A DNA stretch of 64,000 nt from Drosophila pseudoobscura (GCF_009870125.1 NC_046681.1:29906001-29970000), one strand, 5' to 3'; shown: positions 26,201 to 38,605, counted from the stretch's first letter. Numbers and translations are program-made. The notes: a model not told the origin generated them from the letters alone.

Positions 26201-29200
26201 TACAGGACCCACACTCACACGCACACACACACACACACAGCTCGAACCAACCCACCAACACCCTGGCACACAGCTGTGCCAGTGGTGTGGGTTCGTTCCC
26301 ATCTGGAGTTTCGGCTCTGTGCGCCAACATTTCTATATTCCATTTCCATTACACGTTTGGCGCCCATTGTCCTATCTTTACTTTTTGGGGGTAGCTTTTG
26401 GCGCGCGTTTCGCCACTGGAAGGACTGTGTGAGGCCCAATCGATATATTCCAGTTTTGCGGCACACTACCTCTCCCTCTGTCTTTTGCTCTCCCGCTCAC
26501 TGTCTCGCTGTCTGTGTCTTCTCTGAGTGCGATACACCCGCTCTCTACCCACTTTAATGTAGGTTAGTTTCAGCTGCGGCGCGCCTAAAATCTCCAATGG
26601 ACGCAGCAGCAGCAGCAACAGCCACAGCAGAAGCAAAAACAACAAATGGGGGCACAACTGTACGCAATTGGATATTTGCACTCTTTAGCGCCACCTAGCG
26701 TGCAAGTTCAATGACCTCCACCGGTCCGGACAGCAATCACTGACTAGTGCACCCACCCTCCCACCCACTGCACAACCGCAGCAGCAGAAGCAGCAGCAGC
26801 AGCAGCCGTGCCCAGGGCTTGGGCTTGGGCTTGGGCAGTATCTGTGGCTGGGCTGGGGCGGGGCTGTGTGTATAACAGTTATGTACAGTACGTACCGTAC
26901 CCAACACCCCACCAAATATGCACCGGACTGGACTATGTGTGCCGTGCCGTGCCATGCCGTTCCGTTCGTTCGTTGTATGCGTAGAACTGTGAATGGCATG
27001 GCCGGATCGGGGCCGGGCCTCGTTTACTTTTTTTCTGTCAGCACTGCAGTTTTTTATTTTTGCTCCTCTTTCTTTATTTTTCGCACTTTTCTGCAGTTTT
27101 TCCATGGGTTTGTGTGTCTGATTTCATTCGGTTTTTGTTTCTGTTTCTAGAGGCCTACCTACTACACCCCCCTTGCTCCCTCGCTTGCTCTATGTACACC
27201 CAACATACATATGTATAAGTATACATAGAGGTTATATAGCGGGCGTAAACTTGGTCAAGCTGTCGTCCCAGGTTCCGTTTCGCTCTCTCTCGCTCTCTCT
27301 CTCCCTCTCTGTCTTACTATCGTTCTAGCTCATTCACATATTTACTACAATGTTTACTATGTGTGACAGGCAAAAGTGCATAGAAGAAAAATCCATAAAC
27401 TACTTGCACTAGACAGCCCCTCTCCTCTCTGCTGGTAGTCGTCGTCGTACCTTTCATCAGGGCTGAGCTTACTCCTCGGCCCTCTCTTTCGCTCTCTGTC
27501 ATGCACATTATGTCATTCATCAGTCGCGCTGCCTGCCTTTCGTCACTCTTGATGTTTGTGCTTTACCCTTTTCTTCCTGTTTCGTAGTATTTTTAATATT
27601 TACGCGTTTTTCCTCCCGTTTTCTCTCTGTGGCTTGGGTTGCCTTGACTCTGGCTTTGGCTCTTTCCTGTTGTTTATGCTGCGACTTATAAGCAGTGTTT
27701 TCTTTTCGCTTTATTTTCTGATTTATGGGAAAATGCAGTTTGGGTTGACATTTTTCAATTTGCAATAAATAAGCTGAGCTTCAAAAGCTTAGAGGAGGAG
27801 TCACGTTCCGTTCGCAGTGCACCAAAGGATGACTGTTGTTCAAGTGATAGGAAGCTGCATGCTTTTCCAACACTACTGGTCTTCGATCACACGAGCTCTT
27901 TTCGTACTTCCCATCACTATTCCTTCCAATTTACGTTTCCAGTCCTATCCCTCCCTTTGCACAAAAAGCAGACTCATAAATAACGACAACAAAAGAGACA
28001 GAAATGAGTCTCGGTTCTTTCTTTAATATAACATTTGGTTGATTTAGTGCCGTCTGCTCGAAAAAACTCAAGGTGAGAGTTGGCGTTTTTGTACATACAT
28101 ATATTTGTACAGTGAAATGCGTATTGTGGAGCAAAGTTGCCCTTTGATATTTGAAAAACTGAAAAGATTGGTGTTCCAGCCAAGAAAGTTTTCACTCGAT
28201 GTATCGATGTACATACAATGTTAGGTCTTTCGTAGTTCCTTCGCTTTCAAAGAGTTCTACGAGAAATAATTGTCTGTAGGGTGAGTATCAAGTGCGTGTC
28301 CTTCTCTGTGCAAATGCTCCTCCACTTCTGCACAAGCCAATCCGTTTAAGCTTGAGTGGTAATACACTGACAACCCATCATCAACCTTTCGACAAGGCCG
28401 TCTCACCGGCCAGCCAAAAGCCCTTCAGCTTCAGCGTCTTCTCAACATGCGCGTCACAACAAATCGATGCGTGTATGCAAAAAAAGCAGGAAAAAAAAAG
28501 AAAAGAAAACCACATAAAAAGAAAAAAGCGAAACGCCTCCAACCAACAATTGAGAGGCGCCACGCGGCTACATTGCGTTGCGTTGCGTTGCCCTGACGAT
28601 TAAATGTCGAAAAGGGACCTTCAAAGCTCTTCCTCTCTGAAAACAAAATAAAAACGTGAAGCTTTTTGTAAAGCAGTTCGTTTGTGCGCTTGTGTGTGTG
28701 GACACAGGAGTCGCCGGCAATTTGTCAACATGTGTTCGGGGTAAGGCCTGTAATTGCGGCTCAGGCCCAGGGTTCAGGTTAAATGTAATTGGAGTTGCGT
28801 GTGCAGAGACAGACAGACAGAAGAACAAGAGGGATTTGACCATAAATGGTGTTGAGAGATGTGCAAGAGAAACATTCTACACTGAGCGAAAGCGTACATA
28901 TCTCAGAAGGGGCGAATGAGAGGATACATTTCGTGTGGAAAGCGTTGGAAAATTCAAGGAAGAAAACCCATATCAGCGAAACTTAGATCGAACATCAATT
29001 TGCCAAGAAATGCCCACCAAGTGTACTTTGTTTGGTTTAAATTTCCCTGTGCATCTCAAGTCGATCATCAAGGTGACGCCTCACGTGCCAACCAGCTTAC
29101 GTGTTTTTTATTTTTTCTTTCAGTGTAGGCAATCGGACCCCAGACCTCGCAGTAGAAATGGATAATTTGAGAACTTACCTTGCTCAACTTTTCGCCCTCG

Positions 29201-32200
29201 TGGCGGGGCAGCAGGGAGCGCAGACTCTGGAAGCCAGCATTGATGCTCTGCATGCGTCGCCTCTCATTGCTGTTGGCTATCTCCCGCCGAATCCTCTTCT
29301 CGCTGTCCGCCACGGGCTTCCCATCGCCGTCACTGAGGGCCCCACCACCAGAGCCGCCTCCTCCCCCCTTGGATGTGTTTGTGCCGCTCATATTCGATTG
29401 GCGTCGCTGCGAGCCTATAGTCTGATGTTCCGTCTCTGAGGTGTAAATATGATAGGTGTTCTCTCCGCCCGAATCTTCTAATTGTAATCTGAAAAGAAAT
29501 GGAAATGAAGAAAGTATAAGTATAAAAGGGTCATTGGTTGCAAATAATACTGCATATTTCTAAAATTTTTCAATGTAAAAAGCCTTTATAGATTGAAGAA
29601 GAAGCTCTCTCTCCATCAAGAGGAGGAACATACTCACGGAGCTGTATATTATGGGTACCTGTAGCGGTACTTCAAAAGTTTAAGGAACTATTTTGAGTTG
29701 AAAGATCTTTGAAAGATGACCATCTAAGGTAGGGTGTTGCTGATTATTCTCCTTTCTTGGATAGTTCCCACATCTAAGCGACCATTTGCTACTACTACTC
29801 GTATTGTACATATTTATGACTCAGCTTGGCTTATCGCCGCCCAAACATAAAACCAATTAACTTTTACAATTTATACACTGCCAACACTTACACAGACAAC
29901 ACACACACACGCACGCACACACAAAGGCGCTGAAAAATTCATTCATTCATAAATTTACAATTCCATTCAATTCAATTTTAGTTGAACCCGCCGCCGCAGC
30001 ACAACAGCGCCAATACAATACACTTACATACACACACCAAAGCGAGTACAAGCATTTGTGTGCACACACCTACACCCAGAGAGTTGTCGCAGTCACGACT
30101 GGCGCTGGCAGCAGAGCAGAGAAGAGAAGAGCAGAGCAGAGCAGGGCAGCATCATGGGCGCACAACAAAACAGAACACGCGGTGTGTTTAAATAGGCACT
30201 ACTCGTCGATACCTGGTACTACCCTGAACTTCTGTATTATAAAGACATAAATATTTTTGCAAAAATCAGCCAACTAAAATTATAATAATTTACAGACATT
30301 GGATATATAATTGCATTACTTTTAGTGCATACGTAAATATAATTCCAGAAGTCTCTCTGTAAATGGCATGGGATGGTTTTCTCCATAAATCTCAGTAACA
30401 AAACCCCAGGAAGTGCCAATAATCAATTCAAATCAGCATACTCGCCCAGTGAAGGGTATCATCAATAACTGCACTATCCAACAGAGCAGCAGAGGCAGCA
30501 GCAGCAACATGTAAAAGAGCGCACAAAAGCAAAGCCCCAAAGAGTGGGAGAGAGCGTGAGCGAGAGCCCACAGCACAGCTGTCAATATGGTATTCCTTTG
30601 TTATTGTTGCCATCACTGTCATGATTTTCTGTGTGGATTTTCTGTTGTTGTTGCTGTTGTAGCGGACTCTCGTCTTTGACACGGCTTTAGATTTAGTTTC
30701 GGGCTGTGCGTTGTGCAAGGTATTTCAATAAGAAGGCAAAGGAGAAACCTAGTTGAAGTGTGGATTGAGTGCCCGGACAGATGCCGCCCACACCTTCTAT
30801 TCAATATACCTTGGTCTTGTCTTGTCCTGGGTCTATGCTGCAGCATAGCATCGTCTTTTGGTCTCAAGAATTCCAAACCGGTTTACCCGGTAACAGAGGG
30901 AGAGAGAGAGAGACAAAAGCAGAAACACGTTTGCTTTTCCACAGTTGCCCCGCTGGCTGGCTAATGAAAACAATTTTCACAATGGTATGCTATGCTCTAC
31001 CTTCATGCATGTCTGACAGAGTGAGGCAAAGAGCGGCAGGCAGCGCCAGAACGAGACGGACGCTATGTCTGCGTAAAAGTTGCAACACTGCATTCCTCCA
31101 GCCAAGAAGAAGAAGAAGAACATTTCCAAAGACGACGACGCTGCTAGAAAATATTAGAGTCGGCATCCGTCGGGGGGTTGCATGGTTTATTTTTAGCCAC
31201 ATAATCCAAAGGTCGTTCTCCGGCTGCAGCAGCAGAAGCAGCAGCAGCAGCATTTTTGCGGCAGTCGAAGAACGAGATGCCGATAGAAGATGCTGCTGCT
31301 GCTTCTGAAGTTGGTCAACAGCAGGCGGATGTTGTGGCACAGGAATGTGGCTCGGTTCTGCTGCAGCGCCTGCTTCTGGCTCTTTGGCGTTGGCATTTTC
31401 CATTTTCCCCCATTTGTTTCGATGCTTTTTGCACAATAAAAGCCAAACAAGGATAGGAGACCCAAAAAGTTGAATGAAACTACTCTCGGAATGCACTGAC
31501 ATGCTGCATCTGCTCTCTTGTGGTGCGGTGCGGTGCGGTGCCGTGCGGTGCGGTGCCTTTGCTTTGTGTGTGCCCCGTTTTGGTTGCTCCAAAAATGCAC
31601 CTGTGTGTGGGTCGTACTTTATGATGGGCAATTATTTCAGGTATGCAGAGCAGAGCAGAGCAGTGCGCACAAACTTGTTCCATAATCTAATAAGCCTGCT
31701 GCACTTTTCCCGGAAGTACTCCGCAGATTCTGGAAATTCCTTTCGATTCCCTTTTGCCAGGGAAGATATTAATTGGATTATTAAGTTTCTTTTTTTAATG
31801 CCACTTTATTCCGGAAGATAGAAAATCCATTCTCCAGCATAATCTGGAAATTTCATCCACATGCCAGAATATTTGATGTTAAAAATTATCTATTTGGGGA
31901 TTTGTGATTTGTGATTTTTTCAAAGTCAATTAAATAATATCATTTTTTCCGGATGTCTTGCAACATATGCATGTGCTTCCGCCAAGAGTCAAAGGAGAAA
32001 ACTCTATTGCAATTTTGGAGAACACAGATTCCCCAATTACATACAAAAATATGTTTCCCCACAGGCAAATTATTCTAGCTTCTTCCGGAAGTCTTTCTTT
32101 CCATCGCTATATTCTAGAAGTTCCCTCCCCACTTGGGACTCACAATTTGTTCTTCTTAGAGAGGTGGGGGGGTGGAGCAACAACAGCTGTTCAAAATAAA

Positions 32201-35200
32201 GTTTAATTATAGCACGCAGCCAGTGCTGCTTAAATAGACGCGCGCGCCAGCTGCAGGGCCTGTGGGACCCCACAGAAAAAAAAAATCAAATAAAAAACAA
32301 ATATGTGGAGGGAGAGGCAGAGAGATTTGCATTTCACATTCACATTCTTAATTGCAATTAAGATGCAGTACGCATTTTTTGCATTTCACCAAAGCAAGAA
32401 GAGCAGACGAAGGTTAGTCGAAGCCTTTGATACCCTGCAGGAGGTATCAATCAAATGGAGGAGCTCATGAAACTGGCTCGTAGAAGCTTAATTCCCAGCT
32501 TTGACAACATCTTGAGCATAATCATCATACCCTGCCGAAAGGGTATAACGAAAACAGTGGAACATATGACATACGACAGCTGGTTGTTGGTGCGGGCTGC
32601 TTCAGGCTTCTGCTGCACCGTGCTGCGCGCTGCGCGCTGCCAGAGTTCAATGTAGTTCATTGGCCACTTTTCGCCAACACACACATACAAGTGCACACAA
32701 ACACACACAAACGATAAACAGAGACAGAGACAGAGACAGCGAGAGCGAGACAGAGAAAGAGAGAGACAAAGCCGAAGTCACGAGTACCATCGAGAGCTGG
32801 CGACGCCGCTGCCTCTGCTTCTGCTGTTGCACCTAACGCCCCACGCCCCACTCCCCCACCCGGACCACACCGCACCGTACGCTTCCCCATCTGGGGCTGC
32901 TGTTGCACTTTGCACATAAATTGTACATACGTTTATTGGGTCACTGCTTACGTCATCATTTCACTGGAATTCGTCGTACTGCCGCTGCTCCCGCTGTTCC
33001 TGTAGCAGGTGAAAACGGGGGCATGTATCAGGCTAAAAACGGGGGCTTGGAGCGTGGGTGAAAAGGGGCAAGAGGGGTAAGTTAGGGAGGCCGGCATTTT
33101 CAATTCATAAAGATAAACATGAAAATTATACAACACACGAAAGGTAAACAATGGTAGAAACAACACAGACGACAGCAGCCAGCGCCCTAGCCTCCTCCCA
33201 TTTTCCCCTTAAATTCGTCCTTATCAGCCTTGCCACACTCACTTTTTGCTTGGTCATATTATAGATGGGGATGGGATGCTGCTTAAACAAACAAAAACGT
33301 TGAGAGCAAGAGCGTTACAAGGGGCAAGGGGCAAGCGGCAGGAAGTAGACGCCAGTAACAGGATTGGGGACAACCTTGAGAAAGGACTCTGACATAAATG
33401 AAAATCACGTAAGCGGAGAAAGCGCAACACCGCAGACTATGCTAGAAAGAACTCCCACATCGCTAAAGGACTACATTTAAGAAAGACAAATGTACCTTTA
33501 ATTCTGACTAAGGGACATGTACAACAACTAAAATCAATGGAATCGAATAACATTTCTTAGCAAATACAATTTCAGTTGAAATAACTTTAAAGCCCAAGCA
33601 ACCTGTAGATCCTCTGGAAGATGTACTGTGTTAGTCCCAGCCCAGTCACGTAAATGCATAAAAGGGAAATTCGCTTCGAGCCTGATAGAAATTTCAAGCG
33701 GTAGGAAATCTTTGTTTCGTGCAAAAAACGTATTGGAATTCCCTCCGTAGGTCGAGCCGGTGACAGCGACGCTGGCTGCGCGACTGCATCGGCTGCAGCG
33801 GCTGAGGGCGAAATGAAATGCAACGCAATAAACGCTTTCCACTTGCGTAATTTGTGCAACAAAGTAAAGGCGCCATAAACTAATGAAATATTTTAAAATC
33901 GACCAGACCAGATCCTCTCTCTATCTATTCCCCGCGCTCTCTGTCTCTCTCTCAACTGCTCTTTATCTCCACCATTTGGCGCCACACTAGCCATAAAAAT
34001 ATAGTAGAAGCAGAGACACAGATACAGATAGATTACATAAGGCCAGGTCTGAATGAGGTAATACTACAATGGGGGTGGAGGTCGTGGGAGGAGAGGAATG
34101 CATCGTCCTCTCAGGTTACACAGGGTAGTGGCTAAAAGGGCGGGCGACGGGGCACTATGCGTGTGGCACAGAAAGTGCATAAATCATAACTGGTGCAAAC
34201 AAATTTGCCATAATCTGCAATTTCACGATAAGGGGGGAGGGGAGTGGCGAAGGCGGGAGAGAGACAGAGAGGGGTGCCAGGTGTAGTAGTAGTTTGCCGC
34301 CTTCGTATCCCTACCCCTCCTGGCATGGCACGAAAAACCGATGTATACAAAAATCATGTGTTTTTCATAAACAACACGAAGCCGCCTCTCTCTGCTTTGC
34401 TCTCACACCCTCACACACATATTACTCCCCCACTAGCGAGCGCTCTCTCTTTCTTTGTCTACTTTTGCAGGTTGCCAATAAATGCCTCTTGAAAAAAAAT
34501 AACACATGAAATAGCCGAAGCTTTTGATACCCTTTCAGCTATGGTATGGGATCTCAACGGCATATACAGTCAACGAATGCCGTATGACGTATGCTCTCTC
34601 CGTTGCAAACATCTCACGTATCTTATAATACCCTCTTGCAAAAGGTATAAAAAACAGACGAAACGTTTTGGCATATGAAATGTGGAAGCAACACATCGGG
34701 GTACAGGGAGAGCCATCGCCCAAAAATTTTGCGCAGCAGATTTGTATCTATGTTTGTATGGGTCTGTCTGTGTGTGCGAGTGTTTGCTTGCTCGTTTCGT
34801 TTTCTTTCATTTTAGTCGCTCTCACTTGCACGCTGTCTGACTGCACCGATAGCAGCTTTTGTGTATACTTTTTTCAATGAAACGTGTGTAGTAGTAGAAA
34901 AAAGCATTCGCCGTGTGGCGGCATCTGTACTTTTGCGAATCTGTCTCTGGCTCGCTCTCACCCACACCAGCAAAGGCGCAACAAGCTTTTGAGTGCAATT
35001 CAAACACACCACAGTCAATCGTGCCCTCCTGCTCTGACAGCCAGCACACTCAACTCTTGCTCACACACACACACAGACACACAGACACAGAGCGAGCGAG
35101 AGAAACTCTCATGGCGGGGCTTATGTACTTTTCGCAAACTGGGGAGCGGCTCTTATAAAACTGCAAGCTGACCCGAGGAGAATCGAGTTGTGGATTCTAA

Positions 35201-36991
35201 AAACGCGCTGAGAAACTTCTCAGAGTGGCAGGCAGCTCTCTGGCGTGCTTTCCAGTGAGAGAGAGCGACAAAGAGTAGAGTCGAGAGTAGAGTGTGTGGG
35301 GTAAAAGCGGAAATGACGCCACATGGTGAGGCAGGCGGCATAATATTTGCAAATGTGCAACGTGTGGAGACTTTTAGCCGAGGCACGCCGTAAAGCAGCT
35401 GCTGTTAAAACGAAGTTCCCTCCCATACACTGGTGGCCAAAATATTATAGAAACTTGTGTATTTTCATATTTTAAAAGCCGCTAAAAGCTGGTCAGCTGT
35501 TAGTGATTTTTATAATTGGAGGAAAAAACCAAAACATGCGAATATTTATTGATAAGTATTTCCAAAGAAAGCCTTGAAACCCCAGCTGTGAGAGATTACG
35601 GGGTGACGCGACTGTGCTGGGTGTTGGTTTCTTCATACTCTCTCCCTCGTTGCTCAGAACATATGTCAGATAAGCGGAGCGGCGTGACGTGACGTGTGAG
35701 TGCCATATGATTCTGATAAGCCGGCACAACTTTCGCTACGAAAAACTGCAAACTCGATCAAAGAAATAAGAGACAACAAATAAGAAAGAAGATACGATCA
35801 ACAAATACATATAGGCAGAGGGTGAGAGAGCAATAAAAAAGAAAAAGGAAATTAAACTGTACATTTTTCTGGGCTGGTGCTACTCTCTTCTTTCTTTTTA
35901 GCGCACTTTTCCTCTTCTTTCCCTACAGCGCATTTTTCACTCGCACTCTCAGCCACAAGGTGGTCGTGTCGTTGTCGGCCACTGTTGCGCTTGTGTGGGT
36001 GTGTGTGAGAGGGAGAATGAAAACGACGCCGCTCAGGTAGAAACATCGTGTGAATAGTGCAAAACCATATGATGATACATGCATACCGGTACAGCTGATT
36101 TCGATTCGACTAGCATCAGAAAAAAGTTGATTAGGTAGGCAAACCAGTGATAAGCAGAGCGAGTGGGACAGCTGATTCTTTCGAACATGTGAGCGCAAAG
36201 AAGAAACTCAGAAGAGGGGAGAGAACTGCACGATCGGCTGGCTATCTAGCAGCTGTAAACGCTTTGAGGCAGAGGTTTAAGAGCGATTTCAGGCTAAAAA
36301 TATACTGTAGGTGTATTTCAATACTCAATTAACTAAATATTCATTCGCTTATGAGCTCAAATCCTAATGGTTTTAGATTTTCCTGCTGACACAATATATT
36401 TGCCTGCAGTGTAGCGCCGCTGAATAAATTGACAAAAACAGCCGTTTTTACAATATGGACGACAACGAGGCGAGGCAAAAAACAAGAGCGTACAAACAGC
36501 CAGAAAGAGCGGAACAAGAGGAAAAGGAGAATGATGAAAAAAAAGTAGCGTCACATTTATTCCAGCAACAAGAAACAGCATGGAAGTGGAATGGTGTGGA
36601 AATGGGAACGGAATTCGACTGCTGCTTCTGCTGCATTGGTAGTGGTGGTGGTTGTGTTTTTGTGCCGTATTTGTTTTGTCGGCAAAACAGGCGGCAAAAG
36701 GTTCTACGCTCTCTCTCTCTCTGCCTTCGCTCTCACTCTCTCAGAAAAGAAGGCGAGAGAAAGAGACCGCGCGCTTATAGTAAAAATAATCAATAATTTG
36801 CGTGATAAAAAAATGCAACCAAAGCTCTGGGTCTCTTGTTACTTCTATTTCTATAAGCAAAAACATAAACATAATACGATTTTGGAGAATGGAACTTACT
36901 GTAATTCCTCATCCAATTCCTCTGCGCTGTTGTATTCGGCGTTTTCTAGTATGACTTCCTCCGTTTTGATGGCGACCGGTACTCCAGACAT
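15596..36991 (-). CDS. crp: cropped, bHLH leucine-zipper transcription factor (AP-4/TFAP4 orthologue)
   Basis: Nuclear E-box-binding factor that controls growth, including of tracheal terminal branches in flies. Coding exons 36991-36900, 29488-29179 and 17068-15596 join in phases 2 and 0 to 624 residues (the fly protein is of similar size). The bHLH begins at about residue 96. Its basic region RIRREIANSNERRRMQ and helix 1 INAGFQSLRSLLP are nearly identical to human AP-4. The exon junction falls after EGEKLSK, and helix 2 resumes as AAILQQTFQYIVDLE. It is followed by a zipper (LLTQNSELKRQ) and a second coiled coil (LLDMKKQLEKERSLRRLLEDELQ). A conserved YRQNLETIVEAIRHLEGD block (AP-4 RQNLDTIVQAIQHIEG) and His/Gln-rich stretches lie near the C-terminus. 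Introns are about 12.1 and 7.4 kb. Promoter repeat copy B lies upstream at 37835. Confidence 0.93.
17069..29178. other. cropped intron 2, about 12.1 kb, no gene recognised
   Basis: The intron is mostly unique sequence with many simple repeats: TG run at 21447-21471, CA runs at 23215-23240, 24884-24896 and 26219-26239, GA run at 20881-20893, CAGA repeats at 24802-24821, repeated GGGCTT at 26818-26838, and CAG/CTG clusters (for example 20820-20860, 22577-22592, 23328-23348, 26605-26640). Frames over 60 codons are all low-complexity. A strong CTCF-type word lies at 26686-26700. Its size and lack of coding sequence suggest enhancers, but none can be named from sequence. Confidence 0.5.
26686..26700 (-). 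promoter_or_regulatory. Candidate CTCF insulator site in cropped intron 2
   Basis: The plus strand reads TAGCGCCACCTAGCG. Its complement CGCTAGGTGGCGCTA contains AGGTGGCGCTA, the classic Drosophila CTCF core. It sits mid-intron, away from any exon. Occupancy is inference. Confidence 0.5.
29179..29488 (-). CDS. crp: cropped coding exon 2 (basic region and helix 1)
   Basis: An isolated 310 bp exon with acceptor TTTTCAG and donor GTAAGT. It encodes residues 31-134: an acidic/Gln linker (QLEDSGGENTYHIYTSE), a glycine-rich run, then the basic region and helix 1 ending EGEKLSK. The frame fits exon 1 (two carried bases) and exon 3 (phase 0). It would be missed by a scan for whole genes because introns of 7.4 and 12.1 kb surround it. 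Confidence 0.9.
32418..32570 (+). repeat. Short dispersed repeat fragment, copy 1 (cropped intron 1)
   Basis: The block starts GAAGCCTTTGATACCCT. After about 100 bp it has ATACCCTGCCGAAAGGGTAT (a small hairpin) followed by AACGAAAACAG and CATATGACATAC. Copy 2 at 34512-34690 has the same two ATACCCT landmarks and flanks. It resembles degenerate pieces of the SGM/DINE-1-like Helitrons common in the obscura group, but the family is uncertain. Confidence 0.45.
34512..34690 (+). repeat. Short dispersed repeat fragment, copy 2 (cropped intron 1)
   Basis: The block starts CCGAAGCTTTTGATACCCTT and later has ATAATACCCTCTTGCAAAAGGTATAA, with ACAGACGAAACG and GGCATATGAAATG after it, in the same order as copy 1. 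The inverted ATACC/GGTAT word forms a short hairpin in both copies. Confidence 0.45.
36900..36991 (-). CDS. crp: cropped coding exon 1
   Basis: This 92 bp exon starts at ATG (36991), encodes MSGVPVAIKTEEVILENAEY and a further acidic ten residues, and ends at a good donor (ACA|GTAAGT). It is accepted because its two-base overhang restores CAA and continues straight into the LQLEDSGGEN frame of exon 2. The start is the only Met in the exon. Upstream sequence to about 37830 is then 5' UTR, possibly with a further intron. Confidence 0.8.
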
Positions 36992-37834
36992 GTTTGATCG
37001 TGTATTGGCTTATTGTGGGCGACGCAAATCGCACAGTAATCGTCGTTCTCGTTTTCCTCCCAATAATTCTCTTAGCCACTGGTGAAGCACGTGTTTCTAT
37101 TGTTGCTATTTTGTTGCATTTACTTTGTTTCAGCTCTACTCTTCCTGCTACTCTCTTTTCCTTATTTGTTGCTGTTTCACTCTTTATGCCACAATTTGTT
37201 GCTGTACTGTTTGCACTCTTATCGCTTCTACTCTTTCCACTCTACACACAACACACACACACGTACCGCTATCGATCGTTGTGTCAGCTGGTCTTTGGAT
37301 GCCTTCAGCTGCTTTTTTCGTATTTAGCGGCAAACTGTTTGGCCTCTCATACACACAAACACGGACATACACTCTCTCAACAAAACTCTTAACACACGAA
37401 AGCGCCGAAATAGATTTTATCGGGTTCGCTACCGATCCTGGGCGGTTTAAAGTGAGATGTTTTCTTTTTTTTCTTAATTTCTGGTGTAATTCGCAGCTGT
37501 TTTTTATTTTGCTACAGCAGTTTGGTCTTCACTAATACACACGCGCGCGCACTATACTAGTAACAATGGTTGAACTGTACGTTAAGCGCCAAAGTACTGT
37601 TGTTTTGCTCCCAACGGTCAAAAGCAAGGGATGTTGCACAAATATATTATTGTATATCGTATTCTTTCAACCGAATTTTCTGTATTCGGCTAAAATTTCG
37701 ACACTTTATTCCCGCTGTTTCCCTGTTTGCGGCAATTATGTGTTCACGAGTTTCATATAAATTCCCCACCACTTTGCGCGCGCATCACCCGTCCGACGTG
37801 TTGAAAAATTTTTTTGTTTTGAACGTGTCTCGAC
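36992..37834. other. cropped 5' leader region
   Basis: No coding frame is convincing. The sequence between the cropped start codon and promoter repeat copy B is T-rich on the plus strand (A-rich leader on the sense strand), with CA repeats near 37250 and CGCGCG near 37546. It is probably 5' UTR with or without an intron; borders cannot be fixed from sequence. Confidence 0.45.
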
Positions 37835-38078
37835 CAGTGTGACCGCGAACCCATTGCTAAAATATACCGTCTGGCACTCAGAAATATACCGTCTCACTTT
37901 CAAAATATACCGTAAATATACTGACGACTTAACATATTATTATTAGCCATCACACATATTCCTCGTTTTGATATTCCGTTAAATATCACTAGCTAGATAG
38001 AACCCTCATCCCTGCCCACACAATTTTAACCGATTAATGAATTAATTTTCTACTTGACTGGCTTGTTTTAAATACGGC
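37835..38078 (+). repeat. Promoter repeat copy B, upstream of cropped
   Basis: It starts CAGTGTGACCGCG (37835-37847) and has three Motif 6 words (AAAATATACCGTCTGG, GAAATATACCGTCTC and AAAATATACCGTAAATATAC) then ACTGACGAC. Its tail has ACATATTCCTC, TTTTGATATTCCGTTAAATAT, GCCCACACAATTTTA, CCGATTAATGAATT and TTTCTACTTGACTGGCTT. The core end faces cropped, 844 bp from its start codon. Order and spacing match copies A and E; the Motif 6 part is longer here. Confidence 0.85.
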
Positions 38079-38404
38079 GATTTCTTTTTTTGCCCCTCAA
38101 CAATATAGCGTCTAGTTATGATGAAAAAGAAACTTAGCCCACTTAACCCCCCCCTCTATATAAACAGTTGAACGACTTGAGGTAAGTGGTGGCCCAATTG
38201 GTGGCCCTAATTGTACCTAATTGTGGCCCTAATTGTACATTTTCCTTTTACACCCATGCCAGTCTTCCTCTGAACTTAAAAAAACCACGATATCTTTCAC
38301 CTGAGCTGCACTAAAATAACTCAATTTTCATTATTTTCGGTGGAATATTAAAATACCCCCTTGGCTTACAATGGGTTAATCGCTCTCCATCGAGGATTGG
38401 AAAC

Positions 38405-38540
38405 CATATTACTCGATTTTTATATTTCGTGCAATATTATTAGCTAAATGGAATATTTTGCCATGCCCACATAATTTTATCCAATTAATGAACCTATTTT
38501 CTACTTGACTGGCTCATTTTGAATACTAGCTGTTATTGAA
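38405..38540 (+). repeat. Promoter repeat copy C (tail only)
   Basis: This copy has CATATTACTCGATTTTTATATTTCG, CCATGCCCACATAATTTTA, CCAATTAATGAACC and TTTCTACTTGACTGGCT, then ATACTAGCTGTTATTG. It lacks the Motif 1/Motif 6 core and lies in the same direction as copy B, about 330 bp further along. Confidence 0.75.
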
Positions 38541-38605
38541 TTTTGTCATAAAAAAGGTTGGAGCGAAATAGGTCAAACAATTAACACGTAAGAGAGTAAT
38601 CATTT

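Larger units (their letters stand above)
29489..36899. other. cropped intron 1, about 7.4 kb, with repeat fragments
   Basis: No coding exon is recognised. It contains a GTGCG pentamer array (31528-31556), GCAGA arrays (30112-30145 and 31643-31662), a purine GAGACA array (32714-32762), CA/GT and CT runs, two related short repeats at about 32418-32570 and 34512-34690, and a possible Tc1-like end near 35429. The part nearest exon 1 (36560-36760) is rich in CT runs that could bind GAGA factor. Confidence 0.5.

Noticed and set aside
31528-31556. Tandem GTGCG array as a CRISPR-like or satellite feature
   Set aside because: A short pentamer microsatellite of about six units in a eukaryotic intron; no spacers.
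30990-31631. Minus-strand frame of 213 codons in cropped intron 1
   Set aside because: Composed of CAG/CTG and GTGCG repeat translations; no conserved block, splice context or codon bias of a gene.
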